Positions 1 to 10,959 of a stretch of 64,000 bases of DNA are shown one piece after another. This DNA is from Diplolepis rosae. Taxonomy: Eukaryota > Arthropoda > Insecta > Hymenoptera > Diplolepididae. The first letter of the stretch is position 1, and every line of letters starts with the position of its first letter. The stretch covers positions 13,578,001-13,642,000 of the forward strand of contig JAPYXD010000680.1 of assembly GCA_030998225.1 (NCBI GenBank), read 5' to 3'. The position numbers and the translations under genes are program-made. The notes beneath the pieces are model-generated. The model did no database searches. It was not told the origin of the DNA and saw only the letters and a list, made by a program, of their open reading frames with translations.

Positions 1-287
1 GCAGAAAATCGTGGGGTAATCCCGGCCATGAATCAACGTCAACGGCCAAATCGAATATCAACCCTCCGATACCCACCTTAAAAATTATTACACGAATACC
101 AAGCTCTAGAAGATTTCCCTTGCGTGTTAGAACATCTGCAGTGTTGCCAAATGTTGCAACTACTTGGCTGAACGTATAACATCAAATGTGGCAACACCGC
201 AATCAAGAACTCAAGCTATTTCCATTGCACAAAAGCCAACCTATGGAGGGTTTCCCTCATAATTCACTTCATCTTCGTTTTTTAGAA

Positions 288-985
288 TTAATTATTGAAT
301 GACTATTATACTTGAACATTTTTTATTGCTACGAGAAACTTCAGGAATGATTCGTGGAACGGTATTCAAACGGACCAGATTATGTGAAGCGTAAATTAGA
401 AGTTATCATATGTTCGGTATGGGAGGGTTAATGGGAAGAAGCTAATGCTGTGCATCTGGTGGGGTTAGCTCGGTGTGGTCTACTATGAACTAATCCAGCC
501 TAACGAAACCACCACTGCAGGAACGTTACCAACAACAATTGATGACATTGAACCGAGCGTTTTAAGTTTAAACGCCCCCAATATGCCAATAGACATGACA
601 AAGTGATCTTTCAGCACGACATCGCTCGGCCACAGGTTGCTAAAGTCGTCAAGGAAACTTTGGAAGCACTTAACTGGAATGTCCTACCCAACCCGCCGTA
701 TTCGCCAGACATTGCTCCTCCGGACTACCACTTGTTCCAGTCGATGGCTCATGGCCTGGCTGAGCAGCACTTCACTTCTTATGAAGAAGCCAAAAATTGG
801 GTCGATTCTTGGATCGCCTAAAAAGATGAGGAATTTTTTAAACGCGGTATCCCTATGCTGCCTGAAATATGGTCAAAGGTAGTAGAAAGAGATGGGCAAT
901 ACCTTGAATAAAATATATTGTACTAATTTTTCTGAATAAAGCTTCAAAATCACCCAAAAAACCCGCAAAACTTATTTGTACACCT
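288..985 (+). mobile_element. Mariner, 5'-truncated (SPH copy-1 intron)
   Basis: Matches 43065-44863 apart from the 1,076-bp insertion there. Left end missing; right TIR CAAAACTTATTTGTACACCT is present. C-terminal transposase signature NPPYSPDIAPPDYHLF lies in 603-821 (catalytic DD region YSPDxAPxD). Several frameshifts; inactive. Confidence 0.8.
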
Positions 986-2376
986 GATATAATCATATCG
1001 CTGACACGTATTTAAACGTTTTTCACGTGTTGGGATGGAATCCAGGATTGGTTTTGAAATTCATAAAAATACGTCTACATCCACTCCAGCCTCAGATTGA
1101 TAAAGCGGAGCTATTTTATACTATACGGAATACAAGTTTATCAAATTTTACAGAAGAGGTTCAAGAATAGCGAGTATAAAAAACAGTTTAGTCAAAGTAA
1201 AAACTTTATTGACTGTACGATATTATGAACTATACATCATGGAAATACACAAGAGTATTAGGAAACTTAAAATCCGAGAACAACCCCCGGTAAGAAGGCT
1301 TTTATTGAAATAAGTCGAAGAACTATCATTCTGATTTGAATAGTGCAAATTTACTATTCAATGCAGACAAATCCTTGAATGTGCCCTTTTTTTAATTTAT
1401 GAAATAAGATATTAAATCAAAGAAGCTTAATCTATTTCAATCCATTATTTTCATGGAATTTATTCAAATACTTTTTAAAAGCATTGAAAATTACAATGTT
1501 CAATTACATCTAATAACGATTTATTGAATTTTGGTTCTATAATTGATAACTGAAAAGCATTTCAAGACACTAGATAGATCACTATGTAATTAAGATTCAT
1601 TTCATTCAACCAGACATAAATACTCAAAATGTTACTTCAACAAACTGAAAAGTTGCTCCAAATAATTAAATGGTTGAGTCAACTACATTAAAATTCTTTA
1701 GAAGATTCCTTACTAATGGAATAGCTATCACAACTAGTAAATAACAAATCATATAATATCATGTAGTACACATTTCAAGTTGAAAAAATTATAATATTGA
1801 AAATGTGACGGTTAACGTAAATATTTTTTTATTTTTCTATTTTTTATCAAAATGCATTTTAATTAGGAAGATAGATCTTACGTCAAGTATCAAAAAAGTT
1901 AAAAAAAAAGGCAATATACTTCTCATATCAGACAAGATATCTGCATACTTTACACTAAATGACCTTACATTTGCGATGGTAAACTTTGCACACACATTCA
2001 TCTAATTCACACTAATGGCATGGCTCTAATAGAAACTTAATCAGACTCTCCAATTTGTACCGCAGTAGTTATTCCTTTTTTTTTATAAATTATTTTGTCC
2101 AAAATCTATTAAAATCTAAAACACTTTTTGAAGAAAGTGTTTGCTTTCATATAATTTTTTCAAAAACGATACAGCGAATATTTCATGGAATTTGAGCTTT
2201 GTAATTAAATAGTTCAAGGACTCTCTTTTATACATATATATCGATGAAGTTCTAAGCATAATCGTGAAAGTTATACAGAATATTTAAGAATAATTTCCAG
2301 TAATTATTTTCCATGTTTCATGTGACAATAAGCTATTAGCTCACAACCAGAACTAGCTACTGTTGGTCCTTCACTA
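986..2376. other. Non-coding, duplicated intron sequence
   Basis: Matches 44864-46194 with small differences throughout; it is the SPH intron upstream of exon 4. No ORF or motif of note. Confidence 0.7.
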
Positions 2377-3331
2377 CACAGAGAGAAATTTTAGGTTTCA
2401 CTGACCAAAGTTTTTTTGTTAAAATCGTCTTTACAAAAATGTTAAAGTTCTCATGACAATCGTGGTAGTGGCTGTCATACATTGGAAAAGTGTTTACTTC
2501 AACTGCAAGGAACGTTACTGAGACCACGATTCTGGTACTTGAAATACCATAGCGCTGCGGTTATAGGAACCAAAGTCCATCGTAAAGCCGCGCATAGAGT
2601 TTAGTTAAAATGACTAAGTCTACGGACAGTAAATACCCAGCCAAAATTATTTTTAAGGTTATAGGTATGGTTCTCTTAGTTATCAAAATACAAATTCAAT
2701 TTGATGAGAAAAAATAAAGTTTCACCGAAAAGATCTAAGAAAAATAATCCGGTATAATGATATTTATGATAACTTTCGTCGATTAAGTTAAAAAATTGTC
2801 ACTTTTTTCATCATCATAAACTTTTTTGACTGACTATAGTTTTGACAAAATACGACGAGACAGCAAAATTGGAACGCATTGCATTGTCCCCGAACAAAAT
2901 CGTTTATCATTTAGAAAGAATTGTCAAACTATATTTATAATAGAATTATTTACCTGATAATGCTTGGCACGGTGAAATATAGTCCAGGAATCGAGAACGA
3001 GAATTGGCAGGATTCAACTTAGGCTGCATATCTTTCAATGAAAGTTATACTTGATTTGTCTAGCGCAACAGCGAACGCTGCGGTTGTAGTAACCAAAGGA
3101 GCTTGGCAGTACACATAAAGAAAATGTACGTGTACTAACCGTTGGGGTACGTATAAAGCTCATTCTAATCATCAACTTTGGTCACAACAACCGAATACAC
3201 AAAAAAGTCCAAATTACTGTCATGATAACTATAAAAGTAGTAGCTTCTCTCAACTTTTTTGGTCAAGGCAACTACTGTACAAAAAATTTATGTGCTATGT
3301 GCACAGGAACCAAAGCCGATTTCTCTCAGTG
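2377..3331 (-). mobile_element. 955-bp TA-flanked TIR element (CACTGAGAGAAAT family), copy 1
   Basis: Inverted ends (CACAGAGAGAAAT at left, ATTTCTCTCAGTG at right) are flanked by TA. The empty site in the duplicated block reads CTTCACTATAGGATAC at 46193-46208. It lies immediately before SPH exon 4. No transposase; probably a Tc1/mariner-type MITE by its TA target. Confidence 0.8.
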
Positions 3332-3735
3332 TATGGGATACAATACTGCTATACTATAATCGTATGATTTTATCCAAAAATGGTAAATCTTTTATACCAA
3401 TATCACATAAAAAATTCGCGTACGAAAATTGTAACGGGACCTCATACGAAATTCGAAAGGGATTTTGTCGGTGTACTGAATTATAGTAAAAGTAAGCAGT
3501 TCTGAGTTAACATGGCTAATAGTGTATTTCAAGAACTGCGAACATTCATAATTAGAAGATAACAATTTGGTTTACCTAATATGTTTTAGGAACTGCAATA
3601 CGTGGAAGAAGTTTTTTCTGAAACAATTCCCTATGGAACATTTGTAGGTTTATCTACAGATTCAAAAGAATTTGACAATGTGAGTAAATAGAGTAACAAT
3701 ATATGTTATAGGAAAATTATAAAATAATTGAAGGT

Positions 3736-5594
3736 AAAGGACCCCGCACCAAATGTACAGAAAATGGCCTTATGATAAAAAATTGTAAAAAAATTTTATT
3801 CTTGTATTTTCGAACCTGCAAACTAAAAATTCGAAAGAAAAATGTCAGAAAGATGGACAGTTTTTTGACAAACACTTCAAAGTACACCAGGATTTTTCTA
3901 GAAATGTTTTTAGTTGATGCCAAAGGGGCAAAAATATGTTTCAAAACCTCAGTACATGTAGAAGTCACCCCCAAATATTTTTAAAATTCAATATAAAAAG
4001 CCCGTATCCAAAATACGCCAGAATTTCGCTGATAATTTTTTCAATTCATGCGAACAGTTCACACAAAAAGTCTCAACTACTTAGTACATGTGTAACTCAT
4101 CCAACTCTAAATATTTTTAAATATTTTAAAAATTCAATTAATTCAAAAAAGTAAGAAAAATGGACAGTTTTCAAATACACACTTATCAAAGTTCCAATTT
4201 TTACATGTATTTTAATGGAAAAATGCTTATTTTAGCAAAATGTCTTTTTTTTAAAACCTTTATTTTTGGCTATATATATTGACGATCAGACTTACCAAAA
4301 CGAAGGATTTGTACTCACGAACTAGAAAGATTAACGATTCTTTTGGTATACAGCTTGTTTTTGGGGGTGTTTTTGTACCTTAAATATCCAAGTATGGAAA
4401 TCATAATTTTTAATTAACTAAAATCAATAGAGATTTTTAATCAACTACTACGGTATGTAACGACTTTCAAATAAGTATATGGTTGGTTTATTATCCCTTG
4501 GACATTGAATCCGGAATATTGATATTTCTTAATAAGTAAAATCACACAAAGTTTTCTGATTAATCTATGAGGATATAGAAAATCATATTAAAATAAGTAG
4601 AAAAGGTGTAGATGACAAGGATGTGTCTGAATTTTTTTTGAATTTTCTTTTATTTTTATTTATTTTTTTAATTATCCCTTAATTAGGGAAGCGGATAAAT
4701 TAACATTTCCTACAGGATAAATATTCAAATATTTTTTGTATTAAGAATCAGGTAGACAAAATAACTTTAAAACATACCCAGTATGCATTTTTTAGCAGGA
4801 TTTGCATTGGAATTCATTGTCAGGGTAGTTTAATCATCCCTAAGTTATAGATACTATACTCGTGATAAGAATAAGGAGCTATGGGAATTCGTACTAATTA
4901 TTGGTTTCACATCGTTTAAATATAAAAGCAAGGAAATTAAGGGATGATTAAAAAAATAAAATAAAAAATTCAAAAAATATTCAAAGATTTATCCTTGTCG
5001 TCTAAAAAATCTTTACTCACTTTAATATGATTTCCTATATCCTCAAAGATTAATCAGAAAACTTTGAGTGATTTTAGTTTTTAAGACATGTACATATTCC
5101 GGTTTCAATGTTCGAGGGATAACAAAATAACCTTATACTTACTTAAAAGTCATTTATTTCATATCGTACCGGTTGAATAAAAATCTATATTTTGATTTTA
5201 GTCATTAAGAAATGATGATTTACATATGTTACTTGGATCTATAGGGTACGAAAACACCCCCAAAAACATAGTGTATACCCAAAGAATCGTTGATCTTTCT
5301 AGTTCGTGGGTATGAATCTTTTGATTCGGTACGCTTGATCGTCAAAATATAAAAGTTTTAGTCAAATCTATCATAGAGTTTTCGAGGAAAAAAAACATTT
5401 TGGTAAAATAAGCATTTTTCCATTAAAATACATGTAAAATCGAAACTTTGACAAGTGTTTGTCAAAAAACTGTCCATCTTTCTGACATTTTCCTTTCGAA
5501 TTTTTAGTTTGCAGGTTCGAAAATACAAGAAAAAAATTTGTTTACAATTTTTTCTCATAAAGCCATTTTCTGTACATTTGATGCGGGGTCCTTT
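3736..5594. mobile_element. 1.86-kb palindromic foldback element
   Basis: Ends are AAAGGACCCCGCA and TGCGGGGTCCTTT. The two arms (about 700-950 bp) are inverted copies over most of their length, including a GTTTTTGGGGGTGTTTT motif in each; the left arm has ~270 bp extra near 3880-4160. The paralogous block at 46595-46612 lacks it. ORFs here are short arm artefacts. Confidence 0.75.
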
Positions 5595-5951
5595 TCATGA
5601 AATTTCAATCAGGCACTTCAGATAAAAGCTTTCTTGGCTGAATCTTCTATCGTTTAAGAGTAATTAAAAATTTTAATAAGAAACTTTTCAATGTTAATTT
5701 TAGGCCAGACTCATTATTTTAAATAAATATTATTTTTGAAACATTTTGGAAGATAAAAGCAAAGAATATATCAAGTAAAGAAAATTCTCGGTGTATCTGG
5801 TGCATAAATTAAACTGGATTTTATCTATAATACAATAGTATATTGTGCAACTATGAAAATAAAATCACACGATAAAAATAATATGAATAAAATAAATGTT
5901 TCTCCCGTGTTGCATACGATTCTTTTTCTACTGGAGGGTCAAAAAATAGAT

Positions 5952-6122
5952 TTTTCATAGCGCCTCTTTTGAAAATCCAATTTCCGGTACCTGCGCAGCG
6001 GGACGAAACTGCGATTTTCAACCCTAGAGGCGAAACTTTAAAGGTAGGGTTGCAAACCGCACTTTCGTCCCGCTTTACAGGTACTGAAAATCAAATTCTC
6101 AAAATAGTCCCTATGAAAAATA
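5952..6122. mobile_element. 171-bp foldback MITE (ATTTTTCATAGC ends), copy 1
   Basis: Inverted arms carry CGGTACCTG..GCGGGACGAAA, with ends ATTTTTCATAGCGCC and CTATGAAAAAT. Absent from the equivalent place in the other block (about 46950-47040). It abuts the acceptor of SPH copy-1 exon 6. Confidence 0.6.
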
Positions 6123-6852
6123 GTGATTATTTTATTAAACAACTTGTTGAAGAATCTCGTAAAACGCAGAGCTCAAGACAAGAAAAAATAATCAGATACC
6201 CCTTTTCAATGAGTTTGGATTTGCGATTACAAACTGCAATGAACCTGGCTCCAGGAAATCATTGAAATACAAGTCGAAACACGCTTGAAAATATTCAAAC
6301 TTTGGTATTTCAGACTGTCGCTGGTAGACTTCTAGTAGATGAAACTAATCTTTTGGGAATAGCTGTGTATATTTGTGGAGGCTCTCTTGTTGGTATGGAT
6401 GAAAAAAAATGATCAATTTCATTCCCATCTTCTTGAACGTAGTAATATCTTGATGAATGTTATTTTCATACTTTTCCAGGCTATACGGCACGATTTATCG
6501 ATTTAAGTCACACATTCGATGAAGTAAGGAATTGGTTGTGGAGGGAATTAAATGATAAAGCGTTGATGCCGGGATGGTATAATGACGATGAAATTCCGGA
6601 GGAAAACGTTCCAAAACATCTAATACTATGGGAAGATAGTGACGAAGAGGAGGAAAACGACAGCGAAAAAAAAATAGAGGCAGGACCAAGTAGACGGAGA
6701 AAATTCAAATTGTCCTCAGCTCGTAAACCACGCAATAAGAATTAGAAAAGTTAAGTTCTCATGGCTAGAATAACGTAGTTGCTATAACTAGTCTCGCAAA
6801 CTTCACACTCCTTCAATCCGCTGTGTATTGTTTCGAGTAATGCATATTAATT

Positions 6853-7003
6853 TTCATAGCAACTAATAGCAACTCTTTTCAGAATTTAATTTGATATGTC
6901 GAGCGGTCAAAACTGTGATTTTAAATCCTACTACTTTTAAAGTATCAACCCGCTCTACAGATACCAATAATCAGATTTTCAAAAGAGGTGCTATGAAAAA
7001 TAC
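6853..7003. mobile_element. Foldback MITE (ATTTTTCATAGC family), copy 2
   Basis: Ends TTTTCATAGCAAC and GTGCTATGAAAAAT, with the inner GAGCGGTCAAAAC / CGCTCTACAG inverted motif. More decayed than the copies at 5952 and 47770. Confidence 0.5.
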
Positions 7004-7199
7004 AATGTTCCATATAGTGATTTTATGCATTTGATTTTAGGAATTTGATTTTATATCAATTTATAGTTGACACTTACATATAGTGATTGTGACAACATTA
7101 CATAGTGGCTGTGACTACATTACTTAGTCACAGCGACCACTTTTAGTACCTATACTGATGGCTCAACCATTGCTTGAATTCAACCACAAAAAGTAGTTA

Positions 7200-7942
7200 A
7201 GGGGTTATATACGTTTTAGTACAGGAAACTTAGGGCATATTTGTGATTTTTTTTGGGCTATTTGAAATAATTTATTACAAACGCGCATAACAGGTATACA
7301 TAGTACATATTCTTACGAAAAAAAAGAGTGGTCGAATATGAAAAAATATTGAAAATTGTAAAAGTTGTAGCTCTTGTCCTGATGCGCGTTTTTTCTGCAG
7401 AGTCTGGCGGTGACCACGTTTGAATGCCAACAACTCAACTGTAATCCAAAAGACAAAAAATTTACAGTTGTTTACTACAGCGCCGAGTACTTGAACGAAA
7501 AATTTCGAAAAAAAAACTTTTTTTTTCATACGGAAACCATAATGCAAAAAAAAGGCGATTTTTTGAGTCTTGAAAATGTATTTAAAAAAAATTATTAGTT
7601 AAGACAAATACTGCAAATGAAAAAATGATCGTTCAAGTACTCCGTATTGTAACTAGGAAAAGAATTTTAAAAAAATTAGATGAATTGGTCAAGTAATTTT
7701 TGAGATATCGTGGTCACCGCAAAGGCATTTTTCAAAAAACATCATTTGGAGAAAATCACGTTTAAAGTTTTGAGTGCACTTCATTCATAAACACTATCAA
7801 TACAATTGGGCTTACAAGCTGTCGGATCTACAGCTCGGATTGACTTGAAATTTTGAACATAAACTCTTGAAAGTATGTTTGTTCGAAATAAATCATAAAA
7901 ATTTTTTCGATTTTTTGACTCATGAAAACGTATATAACCCCT
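7200..7942. mobile_element. 743-bp MITE, PIF/Harbinger-like by its TTA target
   Basis: TIR AGGGGTTATATACGTTTT at left and AAAACGTATATAACCCCT at right, flanked by TTA on both sides (7197-7199, 7943-7945). A 3-bp TWA duplication is typical of PIF/Harbinger. Contains only short ORFs. Confidence 0.6.
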
Positions 7943-8392
7943 TTAGGACATTTTCAACTACATACATCACGTCAATATGTCCAAGATTTTTTCTCAGTGT
8001 ACCAACTTCTTTTAATGTATATTCAATTACTGAAAACCAAAGTGGGATTGTGGTTTTAAAACCAGTACAGGGTTTTTCAACAATGACTTTGTTTTAAATT
8101 TGAAATAAAACACACATTTTGGACAAAAGTTCTTTATTTTTTATTGGAATATAATGTAGAAAGTCCAATTTAGGAATAATGAATAATATCAAACAAATAT
8201 TTATCAGTACCACTCAGAAACAATACAAAATTCTTTTCATTGATAATCAATTATTATAGATACTTTCTTTACCGCAAAAAAATGACATCTTTTATTGACA
8301 GTTGTGTTTATTTTTTATATTCATAACCATTTTAAAGTATTTCAATACACATTCGTAATACCATTTCTTCGAATAATTTTAAAATCCTTCTG

Positions 8393-8515
8393 TGGAAAAA
8401 GAGACGCTTTCGACTGTGCCGGGATTTGAGCCCGGATCTTTCGATTCCGGTCAACTGCTCTAACCAACTGAGCTACACAGGCGTCCGACATCCCTTTCTC
8501 CACAGAGAAATCTGC
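8393..8515 (-). repeat. tRNA-like core between inverted arms, copy 1
   Basis: On the - strand 8482-8413 reads GCCTGTGTAGCTCAGTTGG..., with a Pol III A-box-like TAGCTCAGTTGG, a T-arm CCGGG/CCCGG around CTCAAAT, and CTGTG/CACAG acceptor pairing. The anticodon loop is not canonical. Outside lie inverted arms: TTCTGTGGAAAAAGAG at left and CTTTCTCCACAGAGAA at right. Probably a tRNA-derived mobile repeat, not a working tRNA. Confidence 0.55.
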
Positions 8516-8563
8516 AAATAAATATTACTATTGCAAGAAAAAAAATTACAAAAAGAGTTAGAC

Positions 8564-8652
8564 CGCATATACAGGATTCGAACCTTAACTTTTACCTAAC
8601 CTACATGTAAACGTAGTCTAACCTTATAAAATAAACCGCACGGCTACCGAAG
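8564..8652 (-). pseudogene. Decayed tRNA-Leu/Ser-like sequence
   Basis: On the - strand a perfect B-box (GGTTCGAATCC) follows a Leu/Ser-like D-arm (TAGCCGTGCGG..AAGG) with a long middle segment. The acceptor strands do not pair and extra bases sit in the D-loop. Likely a tRNA pseudogene. Confidence 0.35.
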
Positions 8653-8999
8653 AACTTGCGATATTTCCCAAAAAATGTTGAGGGCATTTTATCCATAAAA
8701 AATGAAGGGCTGTGTAAGGAATTGCTGCGCCTTGTTTCACCAACAATTTAATAAAATAACGAAGTATGAAGAATTACTATCTTCATACATTTTAAAATGA
8801 TAAGATTTTCAATGAATTAATTACTAAATTCTAAATTAATAAGTACAAGAATTTCATAATTTCTGAATTTTATATCAATTTGTAACGAAGTGTACACCCC
8901 TGTACACACGTCACAACTTCCCCCGCTTACGCCGAGCAGCGCGCGCAGCGGTCCCCCTCTTCGTACGAACAAGATATAGGCAAGGATCGCAGCACAGGA

Positions 9000-9161
9000 C
9001 AGTGATCCCAGAACGTGGGAGCTGGCGGCCCCCACCATAGATGCCTCGAGCTCATTGTGTCTTCCTCATTCAACCAATCTATGGCAGTCGAGCGAGAAAT
9101 AAGCCATGAGCTGGTGGGGTCTATGGTGGGGGCCACCAGCTCCCACGTTCTGGGATCACTG
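9000..9161. mobile_element. 162-bp hAT MITE inside the solo LTR
   Basis: Starts CAGTGATCCCAGAACGTGGG, ends with its inverse, and is flanked by a perfect 8-bp duplication GCACAGGA (8992-8999 and 9162-9169). Eight-base duplications and CAGTG-type ends are hAT hallmarks. Nearly palindromic with a short central core. Confidence 0.88.
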
Positions 9162-9837
9162 GCACAGGAAAGTCAGTTCGCCCGGGGCGGCGAGCCGGGT
9201 CACACCGGAGCGTCGCACTGGACGGACGGCAGGAGATGCCTCTTCTGATGGGTGCTCCCATGGAAGGGTATCTCCGTACCGACCGACCCCATACCTGGAG
9301 GAACCGGACCGAGCGTTGACGGATGGGCGCTCCCATGGTCCTCTCTCGGTGCGAATACGCACTCAGCGTCAGGTGCTCCTGACTAAGTGCTGCTCAGGGT
9401 CCTCCAGGAAATGGCCTCCCAGACGACGACCCGACAGGCGGCTAGTGGTCTCCCACGTCGAGTACCAATGGATGGGCGCTCCCATGATTGGTCCTCGGCG
9501 GAGCGTATATCTCGGCGTCAGATGCTCCTGACCGAGCTCTACCTGGGGCGGCCACTGGACGTCATCTACGACGACACGACGGACGGACTGGTGTTCCCCA
9601 CGTCGAGGACCAATGGATGGGCGCTCCCATGATTGGTCCTCGGCGAAGCGTAGACCTCGGCGTCAGGTGCCCCTGACCGAGTTCTACCTGGGGCAGCCAT
9701 CGAACCTGCCCGAAGGAATCCAGACGCACGACCGGAACGACCCGAACACTCCCGAGCACCGCCGAACACTAACCGACCACGACCGAACACTATCGAACGT
9801 TACCTGACCGCACTACGAACCGACCCGAACACTCGCG

Positions 9838-9925
9838 ACCACTCCCGAACGCTCCCGACGCACTCCCGAACACTCCCGACGCACTCCCGAATACTCCTGA
9901 ACGCTCCCGACGCACTACCGAGCCT
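9838..9925 (+). repeat. Short tandem array of CACTCCCGAAC-type units
   Basis: About four imperfect units of ~21 bp (CTCCCGACGCACTCCCGAAC) in a row, inside the solo LTR. Confidence 0.7.
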
Positions 9926-10319
9926 CTCCGAAGCGGCACCGCGCGTAACCGACCTCTACCAGGGCATCTAGACCCAACTGTCGCGACAGACAGACCGACC
10001 GACCTGACTTACCTGAAACTTCGGCCCTACCGATACCGCCGCGGCCGAGGTCTAGAGGGCGAGGCGTTGCCCAGATACCGCTGGGAACGTCTCTCCCTAA
10101 GCCGGACAGCTGACCAAGACCACGACAGACTTACAGACGTACGACCCAGACAAAAGGTCAATGCGCCCTGGATAAGAGGTCGGACTCAACGCTGTATTTC
10201 GTACGCGCGACGACCTAGTCCGCCAAATAAATATTTTGTACCGGGTTTTTTCAGAAGAGCAACATTGTAAACTGCGGTCTACGACGCGAAGCGACCGCCA
10301 GGCCTGTGCCCACACGTAC

Positions 10320-10378
10320 GCACACACCACCGGCGTATTCCTCACATCACACACGCACACACACACACACAGACATTC
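10320..10378 (+). repeat. CA-rich microsatellite
   Basis: Imperfect (CA)n run within the solo LTR, with the purest stretch at about 10351-10370. Confidence 0.8.
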
Positions 10379-10642
10379 CACTCATCACGCACACTGACAC
10401 CGGCACATTTACCTATTTATAATACATTCACACTCACACTATTTTTCCATCTGTAACCATTCTCCTGTATTTTATTTACTGAATAAATATTTTTTATTAC
10501 TTTTCACAATAACCAGACTCAAATTACTTTCATCACCTACTCCCCCACTCCTACCGAACCCTGGCTGGCTGAAGCATCTGGCAGCAAGGGGGAAAGTAGG
10601 GATGTTACAAATTTACAAAGTAATCAATTTAATCGAATTTCA

Positions 10643-10837
10643 GCGATTGTGAACTCTAACATTATCACATTCCAAGAACGTTTTACAAAAACGCGGATTA
10701 TTAAGCAGTTGGTAAAATTGTCTATGTTATTCATAAAACCTCTCTCAATCAGAGTCTTTACTGATGTTGTATTAAAACAGCTTCTGGATCCAAATAATAA
10801 AATAGACTCTTTTCCTGATTATTTATTTAACTTTTGA
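10643..10837 (+). CDS. Candidate terminal exon, unknown protein
   Basis: An acceptor-like ..CGAATTTCAG precedes an open frame encoding IVNSNIITFQERFTKTR.. to LLDPNNKIDSFPDYLFNF and a stop at 10837. It lies 34 bases after the solo LTR. No family recognised; upstream exons, if any, would be beyond the LTR. Confidence 0.25.
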   Translation, partial: AIVNSNIITFQERFTKTRIIKQLVKLSMLFIKPLSIRVFTDVVLKQLLDPNNKIDSFPDYLFNF

Positions 10838-10959
10838 AAGGTCATATTGATGCAATGCCACACGAATCTTGGGTAAAGAAAAATACCTATGTATGCAAAA
10901 TAAATTCATTTTTTTGTATCAAATTAATGTTTTACATCCAAAAATAACTTGTTTGGTGA

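Larger units (their letters stand above)
3337..6745 (+). pseudogene. SPH copy 1, last four exons, degraded paralogue
   Basis: Exon remnants at 3337-3470, 3590-3679, about 6124-6392 and 6480-6745 match exons 4-7 of the gene ending at 47665, in the same order. The first remnant has lost its acceptor (AG now GG) beside a 955-bp transposon insertion at 2377-3331, and is one base shorter (134 against 135), shifting the frame. The third remnant lost two bases at its acceptor where a small foldback inserted, and carries an in-frame TGA at 6264-6266. The intron at 6393-6479 is identical to its counterpart and both its splice sites survive. The last exon is open and ends with the same acidic run and GPSRRRK motif. 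Exons 1-3 would lie left of the window. I read it as a pseudogene, though a shortened transcript is possible. Confidence 0.65.
7943..8880. other. AT-rich spacer with tRNA-like sequences
   Basis: Nothing recognised other than the tRNA-like copies at 8393-8652. Confidence 0.6.
8881..10609. mobile_element. GC-rich 1.73-kb solo LTR, probably Gypsy-like
   Basis: TGTAAC..GTTACA ends, flanked by AATT on both sides (8877-8880 and 10610-10613), with AATAAA near 10482. Much richer in GC than the surroundings. It contains GGGCGCTCCCATG-centred repeats at about 9238, 9322, 9472 and 9614, and ~21-bp CACTCCCGAAC-type repeats at 9838-9925. No coding domain or second LTR. ORFs in it are chance products of composition. 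Confidence 0.6.

Noticed and set aside
603..882. Host gene in the first kilobase
   Set aside because: It is the C-terminus of a mariner transposase with a frameshifted companion ORF.
3717..5558. ORFs such as MIKNCKKILFLYFRTCK on both strands
   Set aside because: The same peptide appears from both arms of the palindrome, so it is a repeat artefact.
9015..9807. Cluster of Arg/Pro-rich ORFs of up to 141 codons
   Set aside because: Overlapping open frames on both strands in GC-rich repeated LTR sequence; no domains; a composition artefact.
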